Shown in pieces: positions 19,160 through 28,461 of a stretch of DNA of 64,000 nucleotides. Position 1 is the first letter of the stretch, and every line of letters begins with the position of its first letter. Position numbers and translations under genes: made by a program. The stretch comes from Gracilimonas mengyeensis (lineage in GTDB: Bacteria > Bacteroidota > Rhodothermia > Balneolales > Balneolaceae), in assembly GCF_900182705.1 (NCBI RefSeq), contig NZ_FXTP01000005.1:186001-250000 (forward strand), read 5' to 3'. The notes beneath the pieces were generated by a model. That model did no database searches, was not told where the DNA came from, and worked only from the letters and a program-made list of their open reading frames with translations.

Positions 19160-19750
19160 TTCTTGGTTTTGGGGTGATGATGATTGGCCGCATGGTAGCC
19201 AAATAGGAGGTTTGGGGCAATAGAGTTATTAGGTGTGAGTTTTTAGGTATTAGGTGTTAGTGGCAAGGTTCAAGTTGTTGGGTTTTAGTTTCGATTGCAT
19301 CCGGATTGTTAAAAAATTGACCTCTTAGTTTTTTATTGGCTAATACCTGTGTCCCTTTAGCCTGCTCCGAGCATTCGGAGGAGAGACTGGTTTGCAAGCA
19401 GCCCTGTGCTGCTGAAAAACCAGAGAGGTTCGTGCAAATAGATAGCTGGACTCGTTCCATACGCTCTGCGTTGGAACGAAATTTTCACTACAGTTGGAAT
19501 AGCGCCCTTATCTGGGAAGGCTGAATTCCCGGATTTTTCCTTCTTTGGAAAACGGGAATTCCTTTCGCTCAAAAATTGTAAATTAGCGTAACGAAAATGG
19601 GTCATAGCTTCAGCACGATAAAAAAGCGCTTTTCCAAATATTAAAGGAATGATATGCATTTTGAACTAATTGGAATTATCCTGAACTTTACGGTCCGTTT
19701 ATAACCTATTTAAAACCGCCTTACAGGCAGTAAAAAAAGAACAATTATAT
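19160..19750. other. Intergenic region with low-complexity and repeat fragments
   Basis: A divergent gap of about 590 bases. It contains a TTAGGTGTGAG/TTAGGTATTAGGTGTTAG run (19226-19262), also seen at 57003-57032. It also contains a CAGCCTGCTCCGAGCATTCG-like palindrome near 19360 that resembles 14630-14652 inside the composite repeat block. No gene is supported. Confidence 0.6.
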
Positions 19751-21532
19751 ATGGCTAAGGTAGAAGTGGTAATGCCCCAAATGGGCGAGTCGGTAATGGA
19801 AGGCACCGTTATTGAGTGGAGCAAACAAGTGGGCGACACCGTTGAGGTGGATGAAACCCTGCTTGAAGTTGCTACCGATAAAGTAGATACGGAAGTGCCT
19901 TCTCCGGAAGCCGGGGTATTGGTTGAGATATTAGCAGAAGAAGGAGATGTCATTGAAGTGGGCAATCCCATTGCCATTATCGAAACGGATAAAGATGCTG
20001 CCGGGGACGCTTCATCCTCATCAGGCGGAGAAGAAAAAGTCGAAGATGAGTCTGAGGAAGAGGAAGAGCAACAAGAAGAAACTGCTGAAGAGACAGAAAC
20101 TCAGGAAGCTGAAGCCGATGAAGATTCTTCAAGCGGTGGCGATGACGACGGCGAACGCATTGAAGTTCAGATGCCGCAAATGGGCGAATCTGTAGTAGAA
20201 GCCACCGTTATCGGATGGTCTAAAGAAGTGGGCGACGAGGTGGAAGAAGACGAAACGCTTCTGGAAATCTCTACCGACAAAGTAGACAGCGAAGTGCCCT
20301 CCTCCGCGGCAGGTACCCTCGTTGAAATCCTTGCTGAAGAAAATGACACCATTGAAGTAGGCCAAACCATTGCCATTATTTCTACAGGCAAAGGAGCCAG
20401 CGCATCCTCTTCATCCAAGAAAAAGGAAAAAGACGATTCTGGCCAAAGTGAGAAAGCCGAACAGAAAGAACAAAAAGCAGCTGCTTCTTCTAACGGAACG
20501 TCTTCGTCTTCAAGCACAAGTGAAGGCGGCGAGCCACAACGTGTGGGTAGCGACGGACGATTCTACTCCCCGCTGGTACGCTCTATCGCCAAAGAAGAAG
20601 GCATCAGTCAGGAAGAGCTGGAAAATATTGAAGGCTCCGGTCAGGGCGGACGCGTTTCCAAACAAGACATTCTTTCTTATGTAGAAGATCGCAAGTCTGG
20701 CAAAGTATCCGCTCCTGAGAAGAAACAGAAAGCGGCAGAAGAAAAAGCCACGGCCAAGTCTTCCGATGGCTCTATTTCAGCCGGACAGCTGGATGTGAAG
20801 CATGCTCCTTCCGGCGATGTGGAAGTGATCAAGATGGATCGTATGCGCAAGATGATTGCCGAGCATATGGTTCGCTCCAAGCAAACATCCGCGCACGTAA
20901 CCACTTTTGCCGAAGTAGATGTAACCAACATGGTGAAATGGCGCAACGCCAACAAAGGTAAATTCCAGGACAAGACGGGCTTCAAACTGACCTTTACCCC
21001 GCTGTTTGTGGAAGCCATCATCACCGCCATGCTGGAATACCCGCTGATTAACAGCTCGGTAGTAGACGATGAAATTCATCTCAAAAAAGATATCAACTTT
21101 GGACTGGCTGTGGCCTTGGGCGAAGGTGGCGAAGGCGGACTGATTGTCCCTGTCATCAAGCAAGCACAGGAGAAAAACCTGGTTGGCCTGGCGAAATCCG
21201 TAACGGAAGTAGCCCAGAAAGCCCGAAGCAAAAAATTAAGTCCCGATGATCTTGTTGGCGGAACTATCACCCTCACCAACTATGGTAGCGTGGGCAACCT
21301 GATGGGCACACCAATCATTAACCAGCCACAGGTGGCTATCATCGGTACCGGTGCTATTGAGAAGCGTCCGGTAGTGATGGAAACCGAAGCCGGCGACGTT
21401 ATCGCTATCCGCCACATGATGTACCTCTCTATGAGTTACGATCACCGCATCATCGACGGTGCACACGGCGGAGCTTTCCTGAATCGCATCAAGCAGATTC
21501 TCGAGGGTTTTGATACCGACCGTTCGGTCTAA
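19751..21532 (+). CDS. Dihydrolipoamide acyltransferase (E2 of a 2-oxoacid dehydrogenase complex)
   Basis: A 593-residue E2 with two lipoyl domains (about 2-76 with lipoyl-lysine K44, and about 136-210 with K177, both in a TDKVD context). They are joined by Glu/Ser/Ala-rich flexible linkers. An E3/E1-binding domain follows (about 274-313, YSPLVRSIAKEEGISQEELE), then the C-terminal catalytic domain with the active-site YDHRIIDGAHGGAFL. Whether it is the acetyl, succinyl or branched-chain transferase cannot be decided from this alone. E1 and E3 genes are not adjacent. A terminator follows 36 bases after the stop. Confidence 0.94.
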   Translation: MAKVEVVMPQMGESVMEGTVIEWSKQVGDTVEVDETLLEVATDKVDTEVPSPEAGVLVEILAEEGDVIEVGNPIAIIETDKDAAGDASSSSGGEEKVEDESEEEEEQQEETAEETETQEAEADEDSSSGGDDDGERIEVQMPQMGESVVEATVIGWSKEVGDEVEEDETLLEISTDKVDSEVPSSAAGTLVEILAEENDTIEVGQTIAIISTGKGASASSSSKKKEKDDSGQSEKAEQKEQKAAASSNGTSSSSSTSEGGEPQRVGSDGRFYSPLVRSIAKEEGISQEELENIEGSGQGGRVSKQDILSYVEDRKSGKVSAPEKKQKAAEEKATAKSSDGSISAGQLDVKHAPSGDVEVIKMDRMRKMIAEHMVRSKQTSAHVTTFAEVDVTNMVKWRNANKGKFQDKTGFKLTFTPLFVEAIITAMLEYPLINSSVVDDEIHLKKDINFGLAVALGEGGEGGLIVPVIKQAQEKNLVGLAKSVTEVAQKARSKKLSPDDLVGGTITLTNYGSVGNLMGTPIINQPQVAIIGTGAIEKRPVVMETEAGDVIAIRHMMYLSMSYDHRIIDGAHGGAFLNRIKQILEGFDTDRSV

Positions 21533-21568
21533 CACTTTACCCCATTTGCAATCGTTGATTCATTGAAT

Positions 21569-21597
21569 AAAAGGCGTTCTCCGGAACGCCTTTTTTA
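21569..21597 (+). terminator. Rho-independent terminator after the E2 gene
   Basis: AAGGCGTTC (from 21571) and GAACGCCTT form a tight hairpin with a four-base loop, followed by a T run (21591-21596). Confidence 0.9.
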
Positions 21598-21602
21598 TTT
21601 GG

Positions 21603-21920
21603 GATATAGTACAGGCCGTGTCATCCTGACGAACAAATGCAGCGTAGCGAAATGCGTGAGGAAGGATCCCATGAATACAGGCACACTAGCACCACCAAGA
21701 ATTTTCCCCTCCTGGGAGGGGATTAAGGGGAGGGTAAAATGCCACCAAGGCATCCCAGGCATTTCATTCAGCAAATACATTGCTAAAGAAACACCCAGGC
21801 CGTACCAAGGGGATCCTTCACTTCGGCTCCCTCCGGTCGTCTCGTTCTGGATGACAGGGGCGTTGGGGACTATTGCTTAGCCGCCCGGTGGGCGGGCATT
21901 ACTTTGCAAGTAATATGGTG
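21603..21920. repeat. Intergenic palindromic repeat (GTCATCCTGA...GGATGAC type)
   Basis: The element runs from GTCATCCTGACGAAC (21620) to CTGGATGACAGG (about 21857), with inner arms GAAGGATCCCAT (21672) and GGGGATCCTTCAC (21809). It carries an internal CCCTCCTGGGAGGGGATTAA insert (21709-21738). The GCCGCCCGGTGGGCGGGC hairpin and TTACTTTGCAAGTAATATGG follow, as after the copy at 14531-14840. No gene is seen. Confidence 0.85.
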
Positions 21921-21940
21921 TGAGTTGTCATCATTTACAA

Positions 21941-22396
21941 GTCATCCTGAGCCTACCTGCGAAGGACCTTGCATTGTGCGAAGCATCATCGTGTTTTAAC
22001 CTGCGTAATTTCCTCAACTGCTTCGAACAACAATGCAAGTAGTAAGTTGGTAAGCATTTTCTGGCTAAGGTTCATCGGCAGTAGCCTCTGAATGACGAAT
22101 CTTTTATATCAAAATGGCCACATCCAAACATGACATCCTACAGATGGCATCCGCCGCAACCGCGGCGTAAAGTGAGATATAATAAAAGCATGTCATCCTG
22201 AGGCAAGAACGAAGCGAAGCGCAGTGAATGCCGAAGGATCCCATGAATACAGGCTATGCCATTGCTAAAGAGACACCCAGTCCGTATCAAGGGGATCCTT
22301 CACTTCGACTCCCGCTGGTCGTCTCGTTCAGGATGACAGGAGCATTGGGTACTATTGCTTAGCCGCCCGATGGGCGGGCATTCCCCGTTTGGGGAA
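21941..22396. repeat. Composite intergenic repeat block (copy 2)
   Basis: It has the same order of parts as the block at 14277-14840: an element from GTCATCCTGAGCCTACCTGC (21941) to GCCTCTGAATGAC (22097), a linker with TGACATCCTACAGATGGCAT (22130), an element from GTCATCCTGAGGCAAG (22192) to TTCAGGATGAC (22337), and the GCCGCCCGATGGGCGGGC hairpin (22362-22379). Another small hairpin TTCCCCGTTTGGGGAA closes it (22381-22396). The second element is shorter here than in copy 1. Confidence 0.85.
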
Positions 22397-22462
22397 TTGC
22401 GTGAGAACCAACATTTTACCAATAATCTGAGGATTCATCCCTGATTTCTCCCTATTTCTTGT

Positions 22463-22470
22463 TAAATTTG
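22463..22470 (+). promoter_or_regulatory. Possible -7 box of the metK promoter
   Basis: TAAATTTG is an exact match to the Bacteroidota -7 consensus TAnnTTTG, 78 bases upstream of the metK start. No clear TTTG lies at the expected -33 distance, so the call is tentative. Confidence 0.35.
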
Positions 22471-22547
22471 CAGCCTTTGATAAACGGCATCGCGCCGGAT
22501 TTTGTATTTACCTAACCAAAAGCACCTCATTTCAGATATACTTCCGT

Positions 22548-23672
22548 ATGAAAAATCTTTTTACCTCCGAATCGGTTTCCGAAGGACATCCCGATAAAGT
22601 TTCTGACCAAATATCCGATGCTATTCTGGATGCCATGCTCACCGACGATCCCCAATCCCGCGTAGCCGTTGAAACTCTGGTAACGACCGGGCTGGCCGTG
22701 GTATCCGGTGAAGTAACCACCGATGCTTATGTGGATGTGCAGGAGATCGTCCGCAAAGTGATTAAGGAAATTGGCTATACCAAAGCCTCCTACCGTTTTG
22801 ATTCGGAGAGTTGTGGCGTGCTTTCAACCATCCATACCCAAAGCCCTGACATTGCCCAGGGGGTTGACCGTAACGGCGCCGGTGACCAGGGAATGATGTT
22901 CGGTTATGCCACCCGGCAAACGCCCGAGCTGATGCCCATGCCCCTTCAGTTTTCTCATAACCTGTTGAAGGAACTGGCGCGCATCCGCAAAAAAACAAAA
23001 TTGATGCCTTACCTCGGTCCTGACAGTAAGAGCCAGATAACTATCGAATATGACGAGAAGGATCAGCCCAAACGCATTCATACTATTGTACTTTCTACTC
23101 AGCATGATGAAGGCGTGGAGCAGGAGCAAATCAAAGAAGACATTCGCGACCACTTGGTGAGCAAAGTGATTCCCAGCAACCTGCTGGATGATGAAACCAT
23201 CTACCACGTGAACCCCACCGGTAAATTTGTCATCGGCGGTCCGCATGGCGATACCGGCCTCACCGGACGTAAAATCATCGTAGATACCTATGGCGGATTT
23301 GGCGCCCACGGTGGTGGAGCTTTTTCCGGTAAAGACCCATCCAAAGTAGACCGCAGTGCCGCCTATGCTGCCCGACACATCGCCAAGAATATTGTAGCAG
23401 CCGAACTGGCTGATGAGTGCGAAGTGCAGCTGGCATATGCCATCGGCGTACCGGAGCCTGTATCTATCAACGTGAAAACCAACGGCACCGGCAAGATGAA
23501 AGATGCCGAGCTGGCCGCCAAAGTAGCCAAGGTTTTCGATTGCACGCCCAAGGGCATCATCGAGCGCTTTGACTTGAAACGCCCCATCTATCAAAAAACC
23601 GCCGCCTACGGTCACTTCGGTCGCGAGGAATTCCCTTGGGAACAACTGGATTATGTAGATAAGCTGGTGTAG
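22548..23672 (+). CDS. metK: S-adenosylmethionine synthase
   Basis: A 374-residue SAM synthetase that makes S-adenosylmethionine from ATP and methionine. Seen directly: N-terminal [14 protein letters not shown], the signature [12 protein letters not shown], the second signature [19 protein letters not shown], and a C-terminal [14 protein letters not shown]. Length is slightly below the E. coli enzyme, normal for this lineage. It stands alone, flanked on both sides by intergenic repeats. I looked for a SAM riboswitch upstream and did not find one. Confidence 0.98.
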   Translation: MKNLFTSESVSEGHPDKVSDQISDAILDAMLTDDPQSRVAVETLVTTGLAVVSGEVTTDAYVDVQEIVRKVIKEIGYTKASYRFDSESCGVLSTIHTQSPDIAQGVDRNGAGDQGMMFGYATRQTPELMPMPLQFSHNLLKELARIRKKTKLMPYLGPDSKSQITIEYDEKDQPKRIHTIVLSTQHDEGVEQEQIKEDIRDHLVSKVIPSNLLDDETIYHVNPTGKFVIGGPHGDTGLTGRKIIVDTYGGFGAHGGGAFSGKDPSKVDRSAAYAARHIAKNIVAAELADECEVQLAYAIGVPEPVSINVKTNGTGKMKDAELAAKVAKVFDCTPKGIIERFDLKRPIYQKTAAYGHFGREEFPWEQLDYVDKLV

Positions 23673-23693
23673 CCCCCATTATTCAAAAGGGCT

Positions 23694-24163
23694 GTCGTCC
23701 TGAGGCATGAACTAAGCGCAGCGCAGTGAATGCCGAAGGATCCCATGAATACAGCCCACACTAACACCATCGAAAACTTCCCCTCCTGGGAGGGGATTAA
23801 GGGGAGGGTCTTTGTCACCAAGGCATCCCGGGCATTTTACTCAGCGAATCCATTGCTAAAGAACCATTTCGCTATTTTTGCTTTCAATACCCGTGGTAAC
23901 ACGCCCCCTCTCTGGCTCTCCCCTGCACCGCATGGGAGAGGAAGCCTTTAAACCTGCGAGTCTCATTTCACCCGATATGCCATAGGCCAGCCATTTGTAA
24001 CCATTGCGTCTTCTCCCCTTATTAAAGGGGAGAAACAAAGAGGGGTCCGGTTGCAAAGGCATCCTGCCTTTTAATCCAGCAAATACATTGCTAAAGAAAC
24101 ACCCAGTCCGTATCAACGAGATCCTTCACTTCGACTTCCGCTGGTCGTCTCGTTCTGAATGAC
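23694..24163. repeat. Intergenic palindromic repeat interrupted by another repeat
   Basis: The left end GTCGTCCTGAGGCATGAAC (23694) and inner arm GAAGGATCCCATG belong to the GTCATCCTGA family, and the matching right end (GAGATCCTTCACTTCGAC, then TTCTGAATGAC) is at 24119-24163. Between them, after a TTGCTAAAGAA motif at 23858, lies foreign repeat material (CTCTCCCCTGCACCGCATGG; CCCCTTATTAAAGGGG) and then a second TTGCTAAAGAA (24090). This looks like one repeat inserted into another. Confidence 0.75.
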
Positions 24164-24183
24164 AGGGACAATGGTGATATTGG

Positions 24184-24987
24184 TTAGAATGTGGTATCGA
24201 AGAAATCTTTCATCTCCTCCCAGGAAAGACTATCGGCTTGGGCGTTGTAGGCCAGGGGGAGGTCAAACTTTTGGCCGAGGGTGTCTGCGCCGGGATTGGT
24301 GTAGGCGTGCATGGCATTCTCGTAACTGATGTACTGGTAGTCTGCATTCAGATCTTCGTACGCGCCGGTCAGGGTGGCCACGTGCTCTTCTGTCACAAAA
24401 GGATCAGCCGCGCCGTTTAGGATCAGGATGCGGGTGTCGAGGGAGTCTTCGGGCATCACGGGCAGCTGCAGTCCGGCATGGAAAGCGGCGATGCCACCCA
24501 AATCCACCCCGACGTTGGCCATGGCAAGGATTACGCTGCCACCAAAGCAGTAGCCGATGGCTCCGATCTTGGTAGAATCTACGTTATCCTGGCTTTTGAG
24601 GGTTTCCATGGCTGCGGTAAAACGCGCCTGGGCCGACTCAAAATTACTCATCACGTTATTGGAGAACTTCATGGCGTCATCCGGATGGGAGGCTTGTTTC
24701 CCGTTGCCATACATATCCACAGCCAGGGCTACGTAGCCTAATTCCGCCAGTTTCTCGGCGCTTTGGCGCGCGTGGGCATCATGCCCCCACCACTCGTGCA
24801 CCACCAGGATGCCGGGTCGCTGTTCAAAATTATTTTCGTCCTGGGCAATGTAGCCGTTCATGGTGATTTCATCGGTGGAGTAGCTGATCTCCTGCCCCAC
24901 CACGTTGGACTCGTTTTCGGTGTATTCGCCTTGCCCACAGGCCACAATAAATAATAACATCGCAAATAATGGTAATAATCTCTTCAT
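24184..24987 (-). CDS. Dienelactone hydrolase family lipoprotein
   Basis: A 267-residue alpha/beta hydrolase with a lipoprotein signal (lipobox IVAC, C17). The catalytic triad of the dienelactone hydrolase family is visible: nucleophilic Cys in IGYCFGGS, Asp in LNGAADPFV and His in NAMHAYTNPGAD. The HEWWGHDAHARQSAEKLAEL segment is also typical. The family hydrolyses lactones and esters; the natural substrate here is unknown. It is a single gene, with its promoter region in 24988-25220 shared with the divergent HNH gene. Confidence 0.92.
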   Translation of the reverse strand: MKRLLPLFAMLLFIVACGQGEYTENESNVVGQEISYSTDEITMNGYIAQDENNFEQRPGILVVHEWWGHDAHARQSAEKLAELGYVALAVDMYGNGKQASHPDDAMKFSNNVMSNFESAQARFTAAMETLKSQDNVDSTKIGAIGYCFGGSVILAMANVGVDLGGIAAFHAGLQLPVMPEDSLDTRILILNGAADPFVTEEHVATLTGAYEDLNADYQYISYENAMHAYTNPGADTLGQKFDLPLAYNAQADSLSWEEMKDFFDTTF

Positions 24988-25222
24988 ATGATTTCTGAAA
25001 TAGTTTAATATTGAATAATTGCTTAGTGGGTATAACAGGTTGGAGGGAAGGAATGGTTCCGATCTTGAGATCAGCTTTCTCTACTGGGGTGATGGAATTT
25101 CCTACTCACTTATTCAGATAGTAAGAATTTTTAGAACCTAATAATTTGTAAAGCCTTGCTTTATCGCCAGGAAAGTTTAGTTTTGGGGAAGATGTAGAAT
25201 ATAAATCCAAATAATATGGGTT

Positions 25223-26140
25223 ATGAATCCGGAAATCATTAATTGGCTAAAAAACCTAAATACCGATAAATCGAATCCCTGGCCGAATGAAGTCACCAAC
25301 CAAGCACCGCATAAACCATTTTTGCTACTTAGCGTTATTGACGGGATTGAGCAGGGCTGGATCGAGAATAACTACATTGAACTATCTTCTGAACTCAGCG
25401 GAGCTTTTTATCGATACTGGGATGAAATCATGGGAGATAGAAATACAAAGATCTCTATCCCTTTTAATCATTTAGATGGTGAGCCATTTTGGACAACAAA
25501 CAAAAAGAATGCATTTCTTGATGATAAATTGTTCGACCTCTTAAAACAAGAAAAACATAGAGACCATGTTCGGGGCATTTTATTGCGGAAATACTTTGAT
25601 AATGAAACAGCCGCAAAATTAATTGGGATAGGAGAAATGTCAGGTGATATTTGGGAAAAGTCGAAAGAGTTAAGTGAAATGGTTCAAAATGAATTTGTTG
25701 CCATGCATTCCTCCAAAGGAAAAACAAAAACATCTATCGTTGAACGTCAAAAAAGAGGCCAAAGCTTTTCTTTGTCAGTAAAAAATCAATATCGGTACCA
25801 TTGTGCTGTTTGTAGGTCAAAAGTTATTACGCCCGGCGGAAAGGTAATTGTAGACGGTGCTCATATAATACCTTGGGAGGTGAGTTATAACGATGACCCC
25901 CGAAATGGAATTTCACTATGTAAAAATCACCACTGGATGTTTGACGAACACCTCTACACCGTCAGGCCTGATTACACCATTTTGATGTCGCCCATTCTTT
26001 CTGAAAAAGGGCAAAAGATGGATATAGCAAACATAGCTAATACAAAGATTCTACTTCCCGCTAATGAGTCGTATATACCTGCTGAAGAAGCACTTTTATA
26101 CCACAATAGGAAATTTGAGGAGTTTCATAATAGCCTATAG
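25223..26140 (+). CDS. Probable type IV restriction endonuclease: sulfur-binding-like domain plus HNH nuclease
   Basis: A 305-residue two-domain protein. The N-terminal part (about 1-150) contains QAPHKPFLLLSVIDGIEQGW and FNHLDGEPFWTTNKK, matching the ScoMcrA-type sulfur-binding domain that reads phosphorothioate DNA (recognised from memory of the family). The C-terminal HNH domain has C194 and C197, H214 (DGAHIIPWE), the N of DPRNGISLC and the final H in KNHHWMFDEH. By family it would cut phosphorothioated or otherwise modified foreign DNA. It starts an AT-richer stretch that also encodes McrBC, and the next gene starts 3 bases after its stop. No dnd/ssp modification genes are seen. Confidence 0.82.
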   Translation: MNPEIINWLKNLNTDKSNPWPNEVTNQAPHKPFLLLSVIDGIEQGWIENNYIELSSELSGAFYRYWDEIMGDRNTKISIPFNHLDGEPFWTTNKKNAFLDDKLFDLLKQEKHRDHVRGILLRKYFDNETAAKLIGIGEMSGDIWEKSKELSEMVQNEFVAMHSSKGKTKTSIVERQKRGQSFSLSVKNQYRYHCAVCRSKVITPGGKVIVDGAHIIPWEVSYNDDPRNGISLCKNHHWMFDEHLYTVRPDYTILMSPILSEKGQKMDIANIANTKILLPANESYIPAEEALLYHNRKFEEFHNSL

Positions 26141-26143
26141 CAG

Positions 26144-26995
26144 ATGAAAAGAAATCCAAATTCACATCTCACGGCCAAGGAACGGGATAAAGTTTCTTAT
26201 CCCACTCGCAAGCTCTACAATTTGGGGGTGATTGAAGGAGAGGTGCTGGATTTTGGATCAGGCTATGGAAAGGATGCGGAGTTTTTGAATGCAAAGAATA
26301 TAAGTTGTACCCCCTACGATCCTTATCATGCCCCGGATTATCCCAATAAGAAATTTGATACTATACTCTGCCAATACGTGCTAAATGTGTTGTTACCAGA
26401 AGAACAGGCGGAAGTGCTGATGTCGGTAAGTGAATTATTGAAGCCAACTGGGAAAGCCTATTTCACCGTGCGACGGGATTTGAAGAGATTTGGTTATCGA
26501 ACCCATTACGTTCACAAAGTGCCAACCTATCAATGTAATGTGAGGCTGTCATATAAATCCCTTTTTAAAAACGATTTTTGCGAGATTTATGAATATCAAC
26601 ATTTCACCCAAGTAAATAACGGTAAGGAAGGCATTTTTGAAAACCCGTCACCGGATGCAGAACTCATCTCTGAACTTGCAACAGTGTACAGCATCTACGA
26701 CAAGTATCCGGTGAGCAAAGGCCATGCGCTCGTGATTCCCAAGCGCAAATCCGCCCACTATTTTAAAATGACCGACAAAGAAAAAACCGCCTGCCAAATT
26801 ATGGTAGAACGGGTAAAAACCATCTTAGAAAAGAAATACCAACCCGACGGATTCAATATCGGCTTTAACATGAATGAAGCCGCCGGACAAACCGTCTTTC
26901 ATACGCATATTCACGTTATTCCCAGATACAAAGGAGATGCAGAAAATCCCCGTGGAGGGATAAGGAATGTGATTCCGGGGATGGGGGAGTACTGA
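26144..26995 (+). CDS. Methyltransferase-HIT domain fusion protein
   Basis: A 283-residue fusion. Residues about 1-165 are a class I SAM-dependent methyltransferase (motif I EVLDFGSGYGKDAEF, then FDTILCQYVLNVLLPEEQAE). Residues about 180-283 are a HIT hydrolase domain with the histidine triad HTHIHVIPR and the AVYSIYDKYPVSKGHALVIP-type start (ATVYSIYDKYPVSKGHALVI). HIT enzymes hydrolyse or transfer nucleotides. The fusion is known in databases, but I know of no proven role; its position 3 bases after a restriction nuclease and next to McrBC suggests nucleic-acid or nucleotide modification in defence. It converges on mcrC with a 9-base gap. Confidence 0.88.
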   Translation: MKRNPNSHLTAKERDKVSYPTRKLYNLGVIEGEVLDFGSGYGKDAEFLNAKNISCTPYDPYHAPDYPNKKFDTILCQYVLNVLLPEEQAEVLMSVSELLKPTGKAYFTVRRDLKRFGYRTHYVHKVPTYQCNVRLSYKSLFKNDFCEIYEYQHFTQVNNGKEGIFENPSPDAELISELATVYSIYDKYPVSKGHALVIPKRKSAHYFKMTDKEKTACQIMVERVKTILEKKYQPDGFNIGFNMNEAAGQTVFHTHIHVIPRYKGDAENPRGGIRNVIPGMGEY

Positions 26996-27004
26996 TAGAG
27001 AAAA

Positions 27005-28450
27005 TCAGTTCAAAAATATCGGTAACAACTTTTCGATATTTTCTTCATCCAAATCAAATGGTATTGCGGTAAGAAAAACGTTAATTCGTTTATTCCCCCT
27101 GCTTATCTCAGCTTTATGAATATGTCGATTTCGTTTTAATAGTGATTTCCACGTCTCTTTTTTGCAAGGATATACCAAACAGCAACTTATATTTTTTTGA
27201 CTCACTCCAGTTGTGTAAGCCAATATTTGTAGTAAATCATTGCGATGTCTTTCCTTTATTACATCCTCTAAGTTGTTCCAGTTTTTGATGTTTAAGTCTT
27301 CCCAATGATCTTTATATTTGGCATCAATAATGAATAAATCATCATTCCGAGTAAAGACAATATCAGGCACAAGAGATCGCTGAGAGCCTATTAGTGGAGG
27401 GTCCCAATCAATTGGAATGATAGTTTCTCGTAATCTTCCTGATTTTATGATGCCGCCAATTTTTCCCGAGATTCTTGAAATTACCGATTCAAGATAAGAT
27501 TCAAATAGTACCTCCATATTCATTGACCACGGCAAGCCATGGAGGTCACCTATTCCAGCAAGTCCCTTCTCCTCACTAGTCCATTTTATTGCCTGAATAC
27601 CTTTTGTTAGAGTATCGCCTTTAAACGATTGTGATAACAGTTTACTCAATTGTAACGGTGTTGGTTTTACAGGAGAGGCATCATAAACGTTCTGCAAAAG
27701 AGAGTCACAATAATCAATTAGTTGAATTACAAAAATGCCGAAATCACGTTGTGTTTCCAGGCTCTGCTTTTGTTTTTGCAGTGTGTGTTTAATAAATGAT
27801 TTCACCAATCTATTATCTCGAAGGTCCGAGTATGTACAATTGAAATCTAAAAAGTTAGCACTGGATACTCTTCTTTGTGCATAATCTGCCCAATCTACTG
27901 ACCCCTTGGGAATAGGATGAACCTCAGTTGTCATCTCAAAACGCCGGTCGAGTTTCTTGATGAGATTTTCAATTCTTGAAAGAATTACAGTAGATAATAC
28001 CCAAGGTGGAATGTGGGTTTCTGATATTCGAAGTTGTGGCAATTCTAAGATCTGAGGCAAATACCTAAACCCTGTTCTTGATAGAATGGGTCCCACTCCA
28101 TTCCAACCAAATCTTGGCTTAATAACAAGACTGTACTCATTTTTATGGGTAATAGGTGATATAAGCGGAACAGCGCCGATCTTTGTGTGCGACTTAAGAT
28201 TCAACTTAATATCATCTCCGCTATAACTTAGCTGTGCCTGTACATCAAGCTCGTTTAAATAGGGTTTATTTATCTTTAAAAATTGGTGAACAAGCTTAGC
28301 TACTACTGGATCTTCATTACGGGCGTTTACATGCTGAGACAGGAAAGAAGTTGCCAGATAAGACCTTTCAGAATCGTTGAGTTCTAATACATTCAACCTG
28401 CTGGGTTGCAATGATTTTACCCAGTCCGTATTTGATTGTTTTTTAGCCAC
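27005..28450 (-). CDS. mcrC: McrC-like nuclease subunit of a McrBC restriction system
   Basis: A 481-residue McrC family protein. The C-terminal half carries a PD-(D/E)XK nuclease core: the acidic residue in SLVPDIVFTRND and the IDAKYK motif. The LPWSMNMEVLFESYLESVI segment just before it is typical of McrC. The N-terminal half would contact McrB. It follows mcrB with an 11-base gap. In E. coli, McrB and McrC form a GTP-driven translocase and nuclease that cuts DNA with modified cytosines. Codon and base use look AT-richer than the flanking metabolic genes. Confidence 0.9.
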   Translation of the reverse strand: MAKKQSNTDWVKSLQPSRLNVLELNDSERSYLATSFLSQHVNARNEDPVVAKLVHQFLKINKPYLNELDVQAQLSYSGDDIKLNLKSHTKIGAVPLISPITHKNEYSLVIKPRFGWNGVGPILSRTGFRYLPQILELPQLRISETHIPPWVLSTVILSRIENLIKKLDRRFEMTTEVHPIPKGSVDWADYAQRRVSSANFLDFNCTYSDLRDNRLVKSFIKHTLQKQKQSLETQRDFGIFVIQLIDYCDSLLQNVYDASPVKPTPLQLSKLLSQSFKGDTLTKGIQAIKWTSEEKGLAGIGDLHGLPWSMNMEVLFESYLESVISRISGKIGGIIKSGRLRETIIPIDWDPPLIGSQRSLVPDIVFTRNDDLFIIDAKYKDHWEDLNIKNWNNLEDVIKERHRNDLLQILAYTTGVSQKNISCCLVYPCKKETWKSLLKRNRHIHKAEISRGNKRINVFLTAIPFDLDEENIEKLLPIFLN

Positions 28451-28461
28451 AAGCTATAAAT

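Noticed and set aside
22400-22547. SAM-II or other SAM riboswitch upstream of metK
   Set aside because: A CGCGCC stretch and A-rich region recall SAM-II, but no second CGCGC-complementary arm or pseudoknot sequence is found and the conserved bases do not line up.
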